Assembly (NCBI GenBank): GCA_021927905.1
Contig: BLLK01000069.1
Coordinates: forward strand, 2,046,001 to 2,110,000
Direction: 5' to 3'
DNA: 64,000 nucleotides
DNA from: Chaetoceros tenuissimus
Lineage: Eukaryota; Bacillariophyta; Thalassiosirophyceae; Chaetocerotales; Chaetocerotaceae
The notes under the pieces were generated by a model. The model did no database searches. It was given only the letters and a program-made list of their open reading frames with translations, and was not told the origin of the DNA. Below are positions 1 through 9,643 of this stretch, one piece after another (the first letter of the stretch is position 1; each line of letters starts with the position of its first letter). Made by a program: the position numbers and the translations under genes.

Positions 1-358
1 ATCCTGGCTCTCATCTCTACTATAAGTGCTCTAAGAAGGGCTACTTTGATGCAATGAAGATGCTTCTGATTATAATGCAAGTCCTATGCTAGTAGTATAC
101 GAGTATGTCTTCATCTATCATTTGTGTTTGAGAGTTGAGAGTGAATGGTGACCATTCTCGTCTGTCTGCCAACATGTGTGGCTAAAATTTTCGTGGGACT
201 TCAAATAAAAAATTCGCCAAAAGTCGCTTCGCCAAACTCGTCACTTTTTCATCGTGCCTTCAACAAGCTCTTTTTTCAGTCCTTTTCAAATTATAATGAA
301 TTTCGTTCAGTTTATTAATCTATGCAATAAGAGTAAGCAGAAATATTAATACCGGAAA
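1..358. other. Intergenic, upstream of first gene
   Basis: No supportable gene is seen here. The stretch is AT-rich. A 9-bp word, TTCGCCAAA, occurs twice 15 bp apart (213-221 and 228-236). It should contain the promoter of the plus-strand gene starting at 359. No TATA box, tRNA or repeat element could be assigned with confidence. Confidence 0.4.
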
Positions 359-3209
359 ATGGTATATAAGTTAGGACTATGCGACGAAGCGATGAAGACC
401 GGAGAATGCTTTGAGATTGATGGCGAATTCTACGCATGTGGGAAAGTCTGCTCTCCTTCAAATATGCAAAAGGGCAAGATTTATTTTGCTGAATCCATAG
501 AAATTCCTGATGTGTCAATGATCCAAACTGAATCGGATGTAACTGATGATACAGCTATTATGGACAAAAAACTAGATCCTCGAGAAGACTGGGATCTGGA
601 GACCACGAACAAAATGCAAAAACCGAAACCTACAAATACAGAGAAGACTTGTGCACATGCGATCTTAGACAACGATCAGAAATCAATATCTGTCTGGAGA
701 AAATTCAAAGAATCAATTACCACACAGAATTTTCTCAACTTTAAATCGGTACAAATGGAAAAAATTTATTGTCCAACATGTCAATTGGATCTATGCCAAC
801 CAAAAATGAATAAGATGCAGGAATCCTTACCATTTTTTTGTCATGGCTGTTCATCATATCTTGTACAAGAAGATACAGCGTCAGAAAATGCTCTTGATTC
901 TTTAGTTGAAGCACTTACAGGAGAATCTGGTGAAAATATTCCCGAAAAAGGAAAGATTAGAGTTCTAGATCATATGGTGAAGAATACACCTTTTACCTTT
1001 CTCTGTGGAAGTATGCAGTCGAGTTCTGTTTCCTTAAGTATGAGTCATCAATCTGGATTCCAGAGTTCAATATCCTCAAGTGAACATGAAATAGACCAAG
1101 GGAAGTATTCAAAGGAAAAAATCTTAGCAGATATGCCTTTTCCAAACTCGAGTGACTGTTCTTCTCATGAAGCCCTGGCGAGTCACACAGTTGAGATCCA
1201 TGAGAATACTGAAAATGAAATGGTAGCAACAGATGCTGTCAAAAATCAGGAACTATTCCATCAAAAAGATGATGTAGAATTGACTGAGGAGAAAAGGAGG
1301 GATGAACAGAAACAAAGCGGAAACGATAAATCTTTGCCTATGGAACTTCAAGCTTCAATAACATTTGACGAGGAAAACAAAATACTACACGACAGTGAAC
1401 GAGTGTAAGTGAAAGATTCAATCGTATCTACACTTTCTTTTTTACGCGTCTTACCAACAAATTTACCTCATACAAAGACATGAAATTGGATCAAATGCAA
1501 TTCTGAAAGTGTCTTCAGAGAATAAAAAGCTATCTGAATTTATGTGCGAAAGATGTAGAATGCCAATGGTCAACGTCGATGAAGCTACACCAGTGTGCGT
1601 CACATGTCCTCTGATTCATCGTGAGGCTAGGAGAAACGCTTTGAATAAACGGTTTGATGAAAATAAAAGCACAGATGTAGGTTGTCTAGTGGAAGTCGTC
1701 AACCCTGAAGATGCAGAATCGAGAGCAAATACAAGCGACATGAAGGAACCACAAGAAGATATCACAGAGGATATCTGCCCAGTATCCAATGATTGCGATA
1801 ATTTTTCAACCAGGTTTGGGTTTGATCACTTGCCCATTAGCTACTCAGATTGCGAAGTGTTAGAAAAGGTACATACAATAGTTTTAGATACAAATGAAAA
1901 TCGAAACGAACGACCAAAAGTTCAAAGTGTGGACTGGCAACCTACTCATTCTCCAGAAGATATCCTTTGCAACGTTGAGGATTCATCCTCATCATCACAG
2001 AACGAATCCTTCATCTCGTCACAACGAAGTCAAGGAAAAGACTTGAAGAAAATGATGAATTTGCATGAATTGAAGACTGCGAGTTGTACTTCACCTTCTT
2101 ATTTCACAGACGAAATGTTTGATACTCTTAGTCCGTCAACTAATACAATACTCTCCCTAGAGACAAGTACAAACCGGCATTTTCAACCTTCCGCATATGA
2201 CCTCTTTGGAGATAAACCAAACAGCCCAACTGCGAAAGAAGAAATGTCGATGTGTGAAGAATCTCAAGGAGGTTTCAGCTCTATTTGCGATCGAATAACT
2301 GCAAGTTTTGATAGAGTTGACGATGTCAATACATCTCCAACAAGACATTACTCTCGAAGAATTGAGAAACCTATGAACCGCATTCGTGATATGAACAAGA
2401 CAAGCACCATGGATAATCTATGGCTGTCGAATACTTCAAAGATTGCAGATAACGATGCCAATATTTTTAGCCCACGTAGACGTGCAAGAACTAGGCTAGA
2501 AAATGAAATGGAAGTTTATCAATCTTTAAGCTCAAAGTATGGAAAATCTAAAGAGTTTATTTCCAAGGAAAACAAGAAAAAAGAAGAGTCCATATGGTCA
2601 GAATCAATTTCCAACAGAAGCACCAAATCTACAACCCGAACAAAGCCTTGTCCAGAAGCCCCCCTTAATCTTAGTACCTCTTCGATAAACGGACAGAGAT
2701 CTTTACCTTGGAATAATTTCGATACAAAGACGGAACTTAAAGCACATTCGACAAGTGCACTTGTACCAAATAGAACTCATCCAGTTGAGGTGGAGGACAA
2801 ACCTATCCTGACAGATGAAAAACCAAAATACGGACAAAACAAGTCTCATGATGATACTTACGACGAGAGTGATAATGAACATCTGCTGAACCTGTTGAAC
2901 AAGTTCAAAACCATTTCTGTACGAATTTCTCAATTAGATGATGATTTGGCTGAAGTTGAAAGAATTCAGACAGCAGCAAATTCTCACAAAAATCAAGTGT
3001 TACAAGATCTGAGCAACAACAAAACAGTAGGTAAAGGAGTAGAAAATAGCACGGGACATGTTTCGAAAGGACAAGTTATAGATGATGTTCCTGCATCAAA
3101 TAATGTTCCTATAGACTCTCTGCTGAGTGGTCTTGAGACTATAGTTTCTGCCATGAACGAGGTAGAAAGGAACGTCCAAGAGGAAAAAGTTAGAATACGA
3201 ACGAGTTGA
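359..3209 (+). CDS. Large protein with ZNRD2/SSSCA1-like zinc motifs
   Basis: Two exons, 359-1404 and 1478-3209, joined across a 73-nt GTAAGT...AAG intron (1405-1477) whose removal restores frame through the codon GTA; product about 925 aa. Residues about 140-168 hold CxxC...CxxC (CPTC, CHGC). A second CxxC pair (CERC, CVTC) falls just after the junction and resembles the zinc ribbon of the Sjogren autoantigen p27/ZNRD2 family. Between and after them the chain is Ser/Asn/Asp-rich and probably disordered; the last ~120 residues include an amphipathic stretch (about LLNLLNKFKTISVRISQLDD) likely to form a coiled coil. The start is the first ATG. An upstream exon cannot be excluded. The family call rests only on Cys spacing; molecular role unknown. 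Confidence 0.6.
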
Positions 3210-3431
3210 AGATTTTCGTATGAAAAAAGTGTCTTGTAAAGTAATAAATGTTTTATATAATCTCTTTAAAAATAAAATTATTACCAAAGAAAAATCCCAC
3301 CTTGTTGTAGCATACATTTAGGTCCCTCCAAATCCATAACATTCCTCACAAAGGTTAAAAGAGACTTTGCTGTCAACGTTTATTGATGAGGTCAAATCAG
3401 TACCTTGACATGTGCTTATCTCTTGAGGAGA

Positions 3432-6125
3432 TTACTTGGAGTTACTAGAGATTGTTTCTTGTTCTCTATTGCGTCTTACCAAAACAAAAGTCTTCTTTTC
3501 GTCCTTGTTATGTTGTATGATATTCAGGAACGTCTCTAACCTTGTCCATTTACTGTATTCATATCCATTGATGATTACGGATGAAATAACATCGCCAGCT
3601 TTGGCAATTCCTGCAAACAGTGAATCAGATCGAACCTTGTCTATAAGCAGCATATCTGCAAACTTCGCAAACTTCACCTCAATTCCCAGCCTACCTTTCT
3701 CAATATTCAAGGTAATCATTTCAACGCACACTGTTGCCAGATTTCCACATCCACGATCACAGTAGTCAATCTCATGGTCTTCACAAAGACCATAAATACT
3801 AATGGCGTCATTACCACATTGGACTCCATTGTCTTCGCGAATACACTTTCCAAACTTATGGCGATCACAAAAACCTTTACTACTTCTGGCGTTATTTTTG
3901 CATTGGACTCTATCATCGTCATGGCCATTACACTTTCCAAACTTGCAGCTTCTACAAAGACCTCCACTACCGATGGCGTCATTGCTGCATTGGAAGTTGT
4001 TGTCTTCATTACCACTACAATGTTCATACTTACAGCTTCTACAAAGACCATCACTGCTTCTGGCGTCATTGCTGCATTGAAAGTTGTTGTCTTCATTACC
4101 TATACACGTTCCAAACTTGCAGCTTGCACAAAGACCTTTACTCACACATATATTCGGACAAGGCATTTGCAATCCATTTCTGTCAATAGAGGCAATGCAT
4201 TTCTCCCAGAGATAAACATGCTTGGAGTTGAAGGTGAAACTTGAGCTAATCTCATTTGTGATATACTGTCCTGAAATAGATTGTTTTGATCTTCTCTCAT
4301 TCATTTGTTCAATGTAATTCGAAAGGAAAGTAGATTGTCTAGGACCTGCTCTCATTCGATAATATTCCAACATGCGAATCTGTGAGTTTCCAAATACTTG
4401 AAGAATTTCATGGATGTTTCCAATATGCTTCTTGGCTGCTTCTTCATTCTTCAATTCTTCAAGAACTCGAGCAACGTCCAGCTTTGAAAATGCAGCATAT
4501 AAGACAATACATGTAAGATACAGGAGCTCGAAATTCTCTTCTGACAGACATAAAGTTTGTAGGATATGGCAAAAATGAAATCCATTATCATGTATGACAC
4601 TCTTTGGAAAGTATGTGCCAAGGATTTCAAGAAAGTTTCTTGCTGCGGCAAATACTACTCGTCCTTCGTGAGTTGAGAAATTGATTACACTTCGAACCAC
4701 GTAGGAGCCATGTATAACCTGACACACTGCTGGATGCAGATATTTCTGAGTAATCCTGCATGCCTCGTTGATGGTATCGAGTGTTGAATTGACATCTTCG
4801 ATCTTCTTCCTGAGATCTTTGAACCTTGGTTCTCTAAGGCGAGATAGCATTTTCCTAATCAATCGTGGGATTGCTCTGACGGATGTAAGAAAGGTTACGT
4901 TGTCAAAGTCGTATCCACAATAGTCTAAAATGAACAGGCCAACTTTTTTTCCAAGGAGTTTTGAAATAAGGTTAATAAGCTCATCAAGTAAATCACTTGT
5001 TGCCATTGCTCTTGGGCCCCTGAAGTTACCCATGGCTACAAGCACTTCCATCATTTCATCTGCATTGCAATGGAAGAAATAGGGCACATATCCTTTGCAT
5101 AGTTTGAGGATAACATTCAATGCATCCACAATAACTTTGTGGTCAAGTAGCCACCGGCCTTTATTTGCGGGATCTGACCATAATTCGTATGGGGGATAGT
5201 ATAGCTTTCCGCCTTCTGTGCGGACGGACTTTTTTGTTAGATCATCAATAGGTTTTCCTAGATATTTGTTGCTTCGACTATTGTTGAATAGATGAAGGAC
5301 TTCGTCTAGGTATCCGTCCAGCTTGTCGGCATCAACATCATTATATTTTGGCTTTTCTAAGGGAGCTGCGGAAGACGATTCAAGCATATCTAGTGGTATA
5401 AAGCTATTAGGAAAGTTTCCATGTGAACAAGATCCTGAACAAGCACTGGGTGGATGATCCGTTTCCTCCACTTCTTGGGCAATTTGTATTGGATTCAAAG
5501 GGTAAGATTCTTCGGAATCTTGCAGAGTAGGAGGAGTAGGAGTAATTGTTATAGGCTAAGGTATAAATATAATGTTAGGAAAGGAAAGTACATTTCATTT
5601 CAAATTGAAAAACGTTCTACTTACTGACACGTTATATCCAAGCATTGCCAACTCGGCAATTTCCTGACGGATTCTATCTAGCTTTTGTTGAACTAGAATT
5701 TCTTTCTCATCATTTGATAAATTCGAAAGCAAACTTGGCATTGGTGAACTTTCTTCCATTTCACTATCAGGTGCACTTGGCATTGGTGAACTTTCTTCCA
5801 TTTCACTATCAGGTGCACTTGGCATTGGTGAACTTTCTTCCATTTCACTATCAGGTGCACTTGGCATTGGTGAACTTTCTTCCATTTCACTATCAGGTGC
5901 ACTTGGCATTGGTGAACTTTCTTCCATTTCACTATCAGGTGCACTTGACATTGGTGAACTTTCTTCCATTTCACTATCAGGTGCACTTGGCATTGGTGAA
6001 CTTTCTTCCATTTCACTATCAGGTAGTTCCTGTCCTGTAGACACTTCCTCTCTCGCTTGACGTTTCGGCGGAGGAGCATCTTCCTGGGATGATCTTACTA
6101 CTTTCCGAGCCTCTCCAGAAGTCAT
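3432..6125 (-). CDS. PDZ protein with Cys-rich repeats and a Glu/Ser/Pro minisatellite
   Basis: Two exons, 6125-5625 and 5555-3432, separated by a 69-nt GTAAGT...TTAG phase-0 intron (5624-5556); about 874 aa. Residues about 36-133 are seven near-identical 14-aa units beginning DSEMEESSPM. The middle (about 230-560) is alpha-helical and unrecognised. Residues about 600-775 carry about five repeats built on CSNDA...GLCRSCKFGKC, resembling the WRKY19-like Cys/His-rich repeats that are expanded in diatoms. The C-terminal ~90 residues (GRLGIEV...LLIDKV...AGDVISSV) look like a PDZ domain. This suggests a scaffold that binds a C-terminal peptide, but no partner can be named. The ATG at 6125 is 43 nt from an acceptor-like CAACAG, so a 5' UTR intron is possible. 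Confidence 0.72.
5727..6020 (-). repeat. 42-bp minisatellite, 7 units, coding
   Basis: Seven tandem 42-bp units inside the first exon of the PDZ gene encode DSEMEESSPMPSAP repeats. Units are almost identical in DNA sequence; one has a Pro-to-Ser change and the last degenerates to PSLL. The repeat keeps frame (42 = 14 codons), so copy-number change would alter only the length of the acidic, phosphorylatable linker. Confidence 0.95.
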
Positions 6126-6612
6126 AATCAGCAGGAGTCAAAGTTGGCTGTTGGATGGAGTATTCGAATATGAGTTAGGAAACAAAGAATTACAATTGAA
6201 TTGAATTGGTTCGAAATTTCAAAGAGAGAAGAACTTCTACTTACCTCTTTTTGCCATGCGCATAATCTGAATCTCTATATGCTGCAGTAAGGTTTCGCTT
6301 ATAGTGTCTAGTTGGACGAGAGCTGCTGTAGACCTGAATCTATTCGATTCGCTGTCGTTTGGTGACCAATCAAAGTTGTAGGGATCATTTGTTCTTTGAA
6401 AAGAGAGAGTGGAGCAAACTAAGCTCCAAATTCGATTTTTCAAATCAGATGCCCCAGTCCCATTTTGAATCCCAAATCAAAAGGATCGCATCACTCCTTT
6501 TGGGACGAGGTCTTTGGTACTGCTCACAGCCTTACTCTCTCGTCTTGATCTTTACCTCACTGTTATTCAAAATATATAGAGTGAAATTGACCTGGTTTTG
6601 GATCCGACTACA
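6126..6612. other. Divergent intergenic region with a donor-like site
   Basis: Lies between the PDZ gene (minus) and the PDE6-delta-like gene (plus) and must hold both promoters. On the minus strand an open stretch of about 220 nt (6460-6241) ends in GAG|GTAAGT, a strong splice donor, and CAACAG near 6152 could be the acceptor. Splicing these places a TGA before the PDZ ATG, so if real it is probably a 5' UTR exon. Confidence 0.35.
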
Positions 6613-7143
6613 ATGGTGGATATTGAAGAGTTGAAAGTAAGCATAGAAGAGAACAGGGTGGATATTGAAGAGTTGAAAGTAGTAAGCATGGAAGAGAACA
6701 GTTCTTCACCAAATGAAAAAACAGAATCAACTTTGTTCAAAATATGCAGTATCAAAATGTCTAATGAGAAAAACGAGACTCTATGGAAGAGCGAAACATC
6801 AACTTTAAACAACAATGACGATGAAGTCATTGTTCACCTTCCAAGTTCAATTCTTCAAGAGCCAGTCATAGTGCGGGAGATCAAATTTTCCACAGGCAGT
6901 GAAGCCATCCAGAGACTTCAGCTAACACAGAACATCCGCCTTCATGGTAATCTTGTCGAACAGTGGGACTTCTCTTTCGGATTTTGCATCCCTTTCTCCA
7001 CAAACACATGGGAGCAAATGATCATTGCGGATGAAAATACAATGGACTCATCCATTTTGAGCGGTAATGTAACTATCGAAACTATATTCTACAATGACGT
7101 TGATGTACTCTCGAGAAGTGTTTGGAGAGTTTTTTATACTTAA
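6613..7143 (+). CDS. PDE6D: PDE6-delta-like prenyl-binding protein (GMP-PDE delta family)
   Basis: A 176-aa protein. Residues about 65-176 match the PDE6D/PrBP-delta immunoglobulin-like fold: the family's central REIKFST, LRLEQ-like QRLQLTQNIR, EQWDFSFGFCIP, STNTWEQ and final SGNVTIET...WRVFYT segments occur in order. The family extracts prenylated or myristoylated proteins (Rab, Ras, ciliary cargo) from membranes and releases them through Arl2/Arl3. The N-terminal ~60 residues are extra and begin with a direct duplication, VDIEELKV..., encoded by a roughly 42-bp tandem repeat containing GTAAG. The start chosen is the ATG at 6613. The stop is only 12 nt from the left end of an inverted-repeat element, so the 3' UTR is probably element-derived. 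Confidence 0.85.
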   Translation: MVDIEELKVSIEENRVDIEELKVVSMEENSSSPNEKTESTLFKICSIKMSNEKNETLWKSETSTLNNNDDEVIVHLPSSILQEPVIVREIKFSTGSEAIQRLQLTQNIRLHGNLVEQWDFSFGFCIPFSTNTWEQMIIADENTMDSSILSGNVTIETIFYNDVDVLSRSVWRVFYT

Positions 7144-7155
7144 AATACTATATTA

Positions 7156-7992
7156 ACAGTGGAGTCGCGTAAGAATACCGTTTTTGTGCTGCAAATGAAA
7201 AATCTAATTTCGCTTCCAATCGATGCGCAATAAAAAAGTAATACCTTTCTAAAAGCTCTTTTTACGCTTGTTTCAAAACTGTAATCGACGAGAGCGCGCA
7301 TGCTTTCTGAGTCGAGAAATTTAGCTTTTCGTAAGACGAGATCGTCACTTTTTCAAATATTTGGTGTTGAATCGCAACCATATTTCTCTCCATAAAATGA
7401 GTTGTCGATTCAAACAAGTTACATACTGTTCATTTGAATAGTTTTCGAAAGATTCGTGTATTTACATTAGCTGTAGATTGACTGCAAAATAATCTATTTG
7501 AGGGTATAGAAGACATGGTCGATTCATGATTCGAAAATGGCTCAAATTTCACTCGATTTCACAGACCAATGACGGAGATTGTGCCATTGTTGGTACAGTC
7601 TGTACGTACGATAAAGAATCAAAGAAAACATGGTTGAGAATGCTATTGCGATATCAATATTATAATGATTCTATGGCTAAACTAAATACATATTCATTTA
7701 GACAAACACTTCAAGAATATATTTGTAACTTCTCAGAATCGACAACTCATTTTATGGAGAGAAATATGGTTGCGATCAAACGGTGAGATAACCGAAGTAA
7801 GCTACTTTAGAGGTTACTTTCTCGACTCAGAAAGCTTGCGCGCTCTCATCGACTGCAGATTTGAAACAAGCATAAAAAGAGCTTTTAGAAAGGTATTAGT
7901 ATTTTATTGCGCATCGATTGGAAGCGAAATTGGCATTTTCACTTTGCAGCAAAAACTCACAAAAATCAGGTATTCTTACGCGACTCCACTGT
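7156..7992. mobile_element. 837-bp foldback/MITE-like element with ~280-bp arms
   Basis: Left arm (about 7156-7435) and right arm (about 7715-7992) are imperfect inverted copies. They share AACAGTGGAGTCGCGTAAG at the tips, CGCTTCCAATCGATGCGCA, CCTTTCTAAAAGCTCTTTTT and CCATATTTCTCTCCATAAAA further in. Both ends are flanked by TTA (7153-7155, 7993-7995), a 3-bp duplication like that of PIF/Harbinger elements. No transposase is present; short ORFs in the loop (7526-8003) resemble nothing. It is therefore a non-autonomous element or remnant, inserted between the PDE6D-like and NF-YA genes. Confidence 0.85.
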
Positions 7993-7995
7993 TTA

Positions 7996-8339
7996 AACTA
8001 TAACCATGATATCACGTCCCTCATCAATTCATTTTCATCAAGGGATCGTCATTGGTATAATAGTACTAAAACTCTTGTCTCTATTGGGACTACTTCTTGT
8101 CACAGGTTATTGGTTTTTCTCCCACGTTGAACTGGATAGGCCTTTAGTTGACACCAAATTGGCGCGAGTTTGATCGCTTGGTTAGATCGTAGGTACTTTA
8201 GATACTACGAGACCGGCAAACTACAACAACAAGGTAGCAGGCGACTGTCAACACCATCTAATGAAAATAAAACAGCATGATCTAATATATGACAATACTA
8301 TTGGTGGCACTCCAATAATATAGCAACACAAGTAGATCA
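7996..8339 (+). promoter_or_regulatory. NF-YA upstream region with E2F-like site
   Basis: A 344-bp stretch with no gene. It holds the promoter and leader of NF-YA and contains TTGGCGCG (8159-8166), close to the E2F/DP consensus. The upstream boundary is the right end of the inverted-repeat element. Function of the site is inferred only from the motif. Confidence 0.3.
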
Positions 8340-9266
8340 ATGTCAGAAGTCGAAGCTGTACCTCATAACTCTAATCCAGCTCATGTATCGGTTGGTGACT
8401 ACCCAATAGACATATCGCTAGATCTTCACCACGGCGGTCAATCAGGTGTGACTGCGTTCGGGGGAAGCTACAATAGTAATCAAATACAACAGATGACAAA
8501 TTTCTACCAGCATGAAACAATGCAGCAGACAATGGCGCAGCAAATGCCGACTCAAATCACTCAGCAGGTAAAGCAGAACGTGACTCCCCCTGCATATGAC
8601 CTTCTAAACAGTGATGGAGTTACCTCTGTCCAAAACAACCTGCTGGTTGACACCCAAAGTCAGGTCAAGCATGAAAACCATATTCCTCAAATCATAAATT
8701 ACGGTACACAAGTGCACCAACAATCTCAATATCAGGTATCACCTACAAATATTCAAAGTCCATATAGCACACAACAAGGGAATGTTAGTCAGGCTCAAGC
8801 ACCTGCGCCTGGAGTCGTATTCAGCATGGCACAAGTTGGGATTCAACAAGTAGTAGTTGATCCCGTAAACATGCAGCTTTCTCAGGCACCTGTGCCTGCA
8901 CCTGTTGCACAATCACAGACTCAAAACCAAGAAAAGAGTACACAGCCAACTTATGTGAATGCCAAGCAATACAATCGTATCATAAAACGTAGAGAAGCCA
9001 GGAGAAAGCTAGAAGAGTATTATTCAAGGATGCGAAATCAAATTAAAAAAGTACGCACAAAGGCCGGTTCGAAGAGGGCACGGGCTGGGAAAAATAATAC
9101 AGCTGGCGATGACGGGGGAAGAAAACCATATTTACATGAAAGCAGACATAAGCACGCGATGAAACGTCCAAGAGGACCGGGAGGTAGATTTTTAACAAAG
9201 GATGAACTTGTGGAGTATTACAAACAACATCCTGACGAAGATCCAAAAAACTTTGAAAAATCTTGA
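8340..9266 (+). CDS. NFYA: NF-YA / CBF-B subunit of the CCAAT-binding factor
   Basis: A 308-aa intronless protein. The Gln-rich N-terminal two thirds is the usual activation region. Residues about 205-225 ([20 protein letters not shown]) are the NF-YB/NF-YC association helix, and about 264-287 ([21 protein letters not shown]) are the CCAAT-binding segment, each with the family's invariant residues. Between RKLE and YLHE lie about 38 residues, rich in Lys/Arg/Gly, where animal and plant NF-YA have about 11. The trimer binds CCAAT promoters in the nucleus. The ATG at 8340 is preceded by an AT-rich leader. The enlarged linker is the main oddity. Confidence 0.95.
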   Translation: MSEVEAVPHNSNPAHVSVGDYPIDISLDLHHGGQSGVTAFGGSYNSNQIQQMTNFYQHETMQQTMAQQMPTQITQQVKQNVTPPAYDLLNSDGVTSVQNNLLVDTQSQVKHENHIPQIINYGTQVHQQSQYQVSPTNIQSPYSTQQGNVSQAQAPAPGVVFSMAQVGIQQVVVDPVNMQLSQAPVPAPVAQSQTQNQEKSTQPTYVNAKQYNRIIKRREARRKLEEYYSRMRNQIKKVRTKAGSKRARAGKNNTAGDDGGRKPYLHESRHKHAMKRPRGPGGRFLTKDELVEYYKQHPDEDPKNFEKS

Positions 9267-9643
9267 ACATGAATATTGTCATAAACATCTTAAAAGCAGC
9301 TAACTAATATAAAAAGAAATTATTGTACACACCAATGCTTTGTCTTACATTAGCACGGTAAGCGGAGTTACTTATCGAACTACAGAAGATGGCATTCAAC
9401 AACGACACTCAAAACCCTACTGGAAATGGATGGATGCCAAAGGAAAAGAAAGAAGTTTCCCGCGCATTTACGATGGCTATATTATTTATTTGGCTAGATA
9501 TCAAAATCCTACTGTTTCATGAGAAGTTGGAAGTTGGGAAGAAGAACAAAACGCTCTGTCCACATCCAAACCATCGAAAAGGATATTGTTTTCGTTCATT
9601 CAGTTCCATATATATTCTTTTTGTGTTTATCTAGGTTGTTATT
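9267..9643 (+). other. Intergenic with a doubtful small ORF (9389-9634)
   Basis: Between NF-YA and the PDH E2 gene. An 81-codon ORF starts with ATG at 9389, has a hydrophobic stretch (AILFIWLDIKILLF) and stops 10 nt before the E2 start. It resembles no family, and its end would sit on the E2 core promoter, so it is more likely UTR sequence. No other feature is seen. Confidence 0.2.

Noticed and set aside
5645-6040. Plus-strand repetitive 131-aa frame with HLALVNFLPFHYQV units
   Set aside because: It is the antisense reading of the 42-bp coding minisatellite; the minus strand has the introns and domains.
7526-8003. Plus-strand frames of 86 and 77 aa
   Set aside because: They lie in the loop and right arm of the 837-bp inverted-repeat element, match no family and are probably chance.
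8340-9266. Possible intron in the NF-YA linker
   Set aside because: The linker is in frame, basic and codon-like, with no GT...AG pair of the usual 60-80 nt that would shorten it cleanly.
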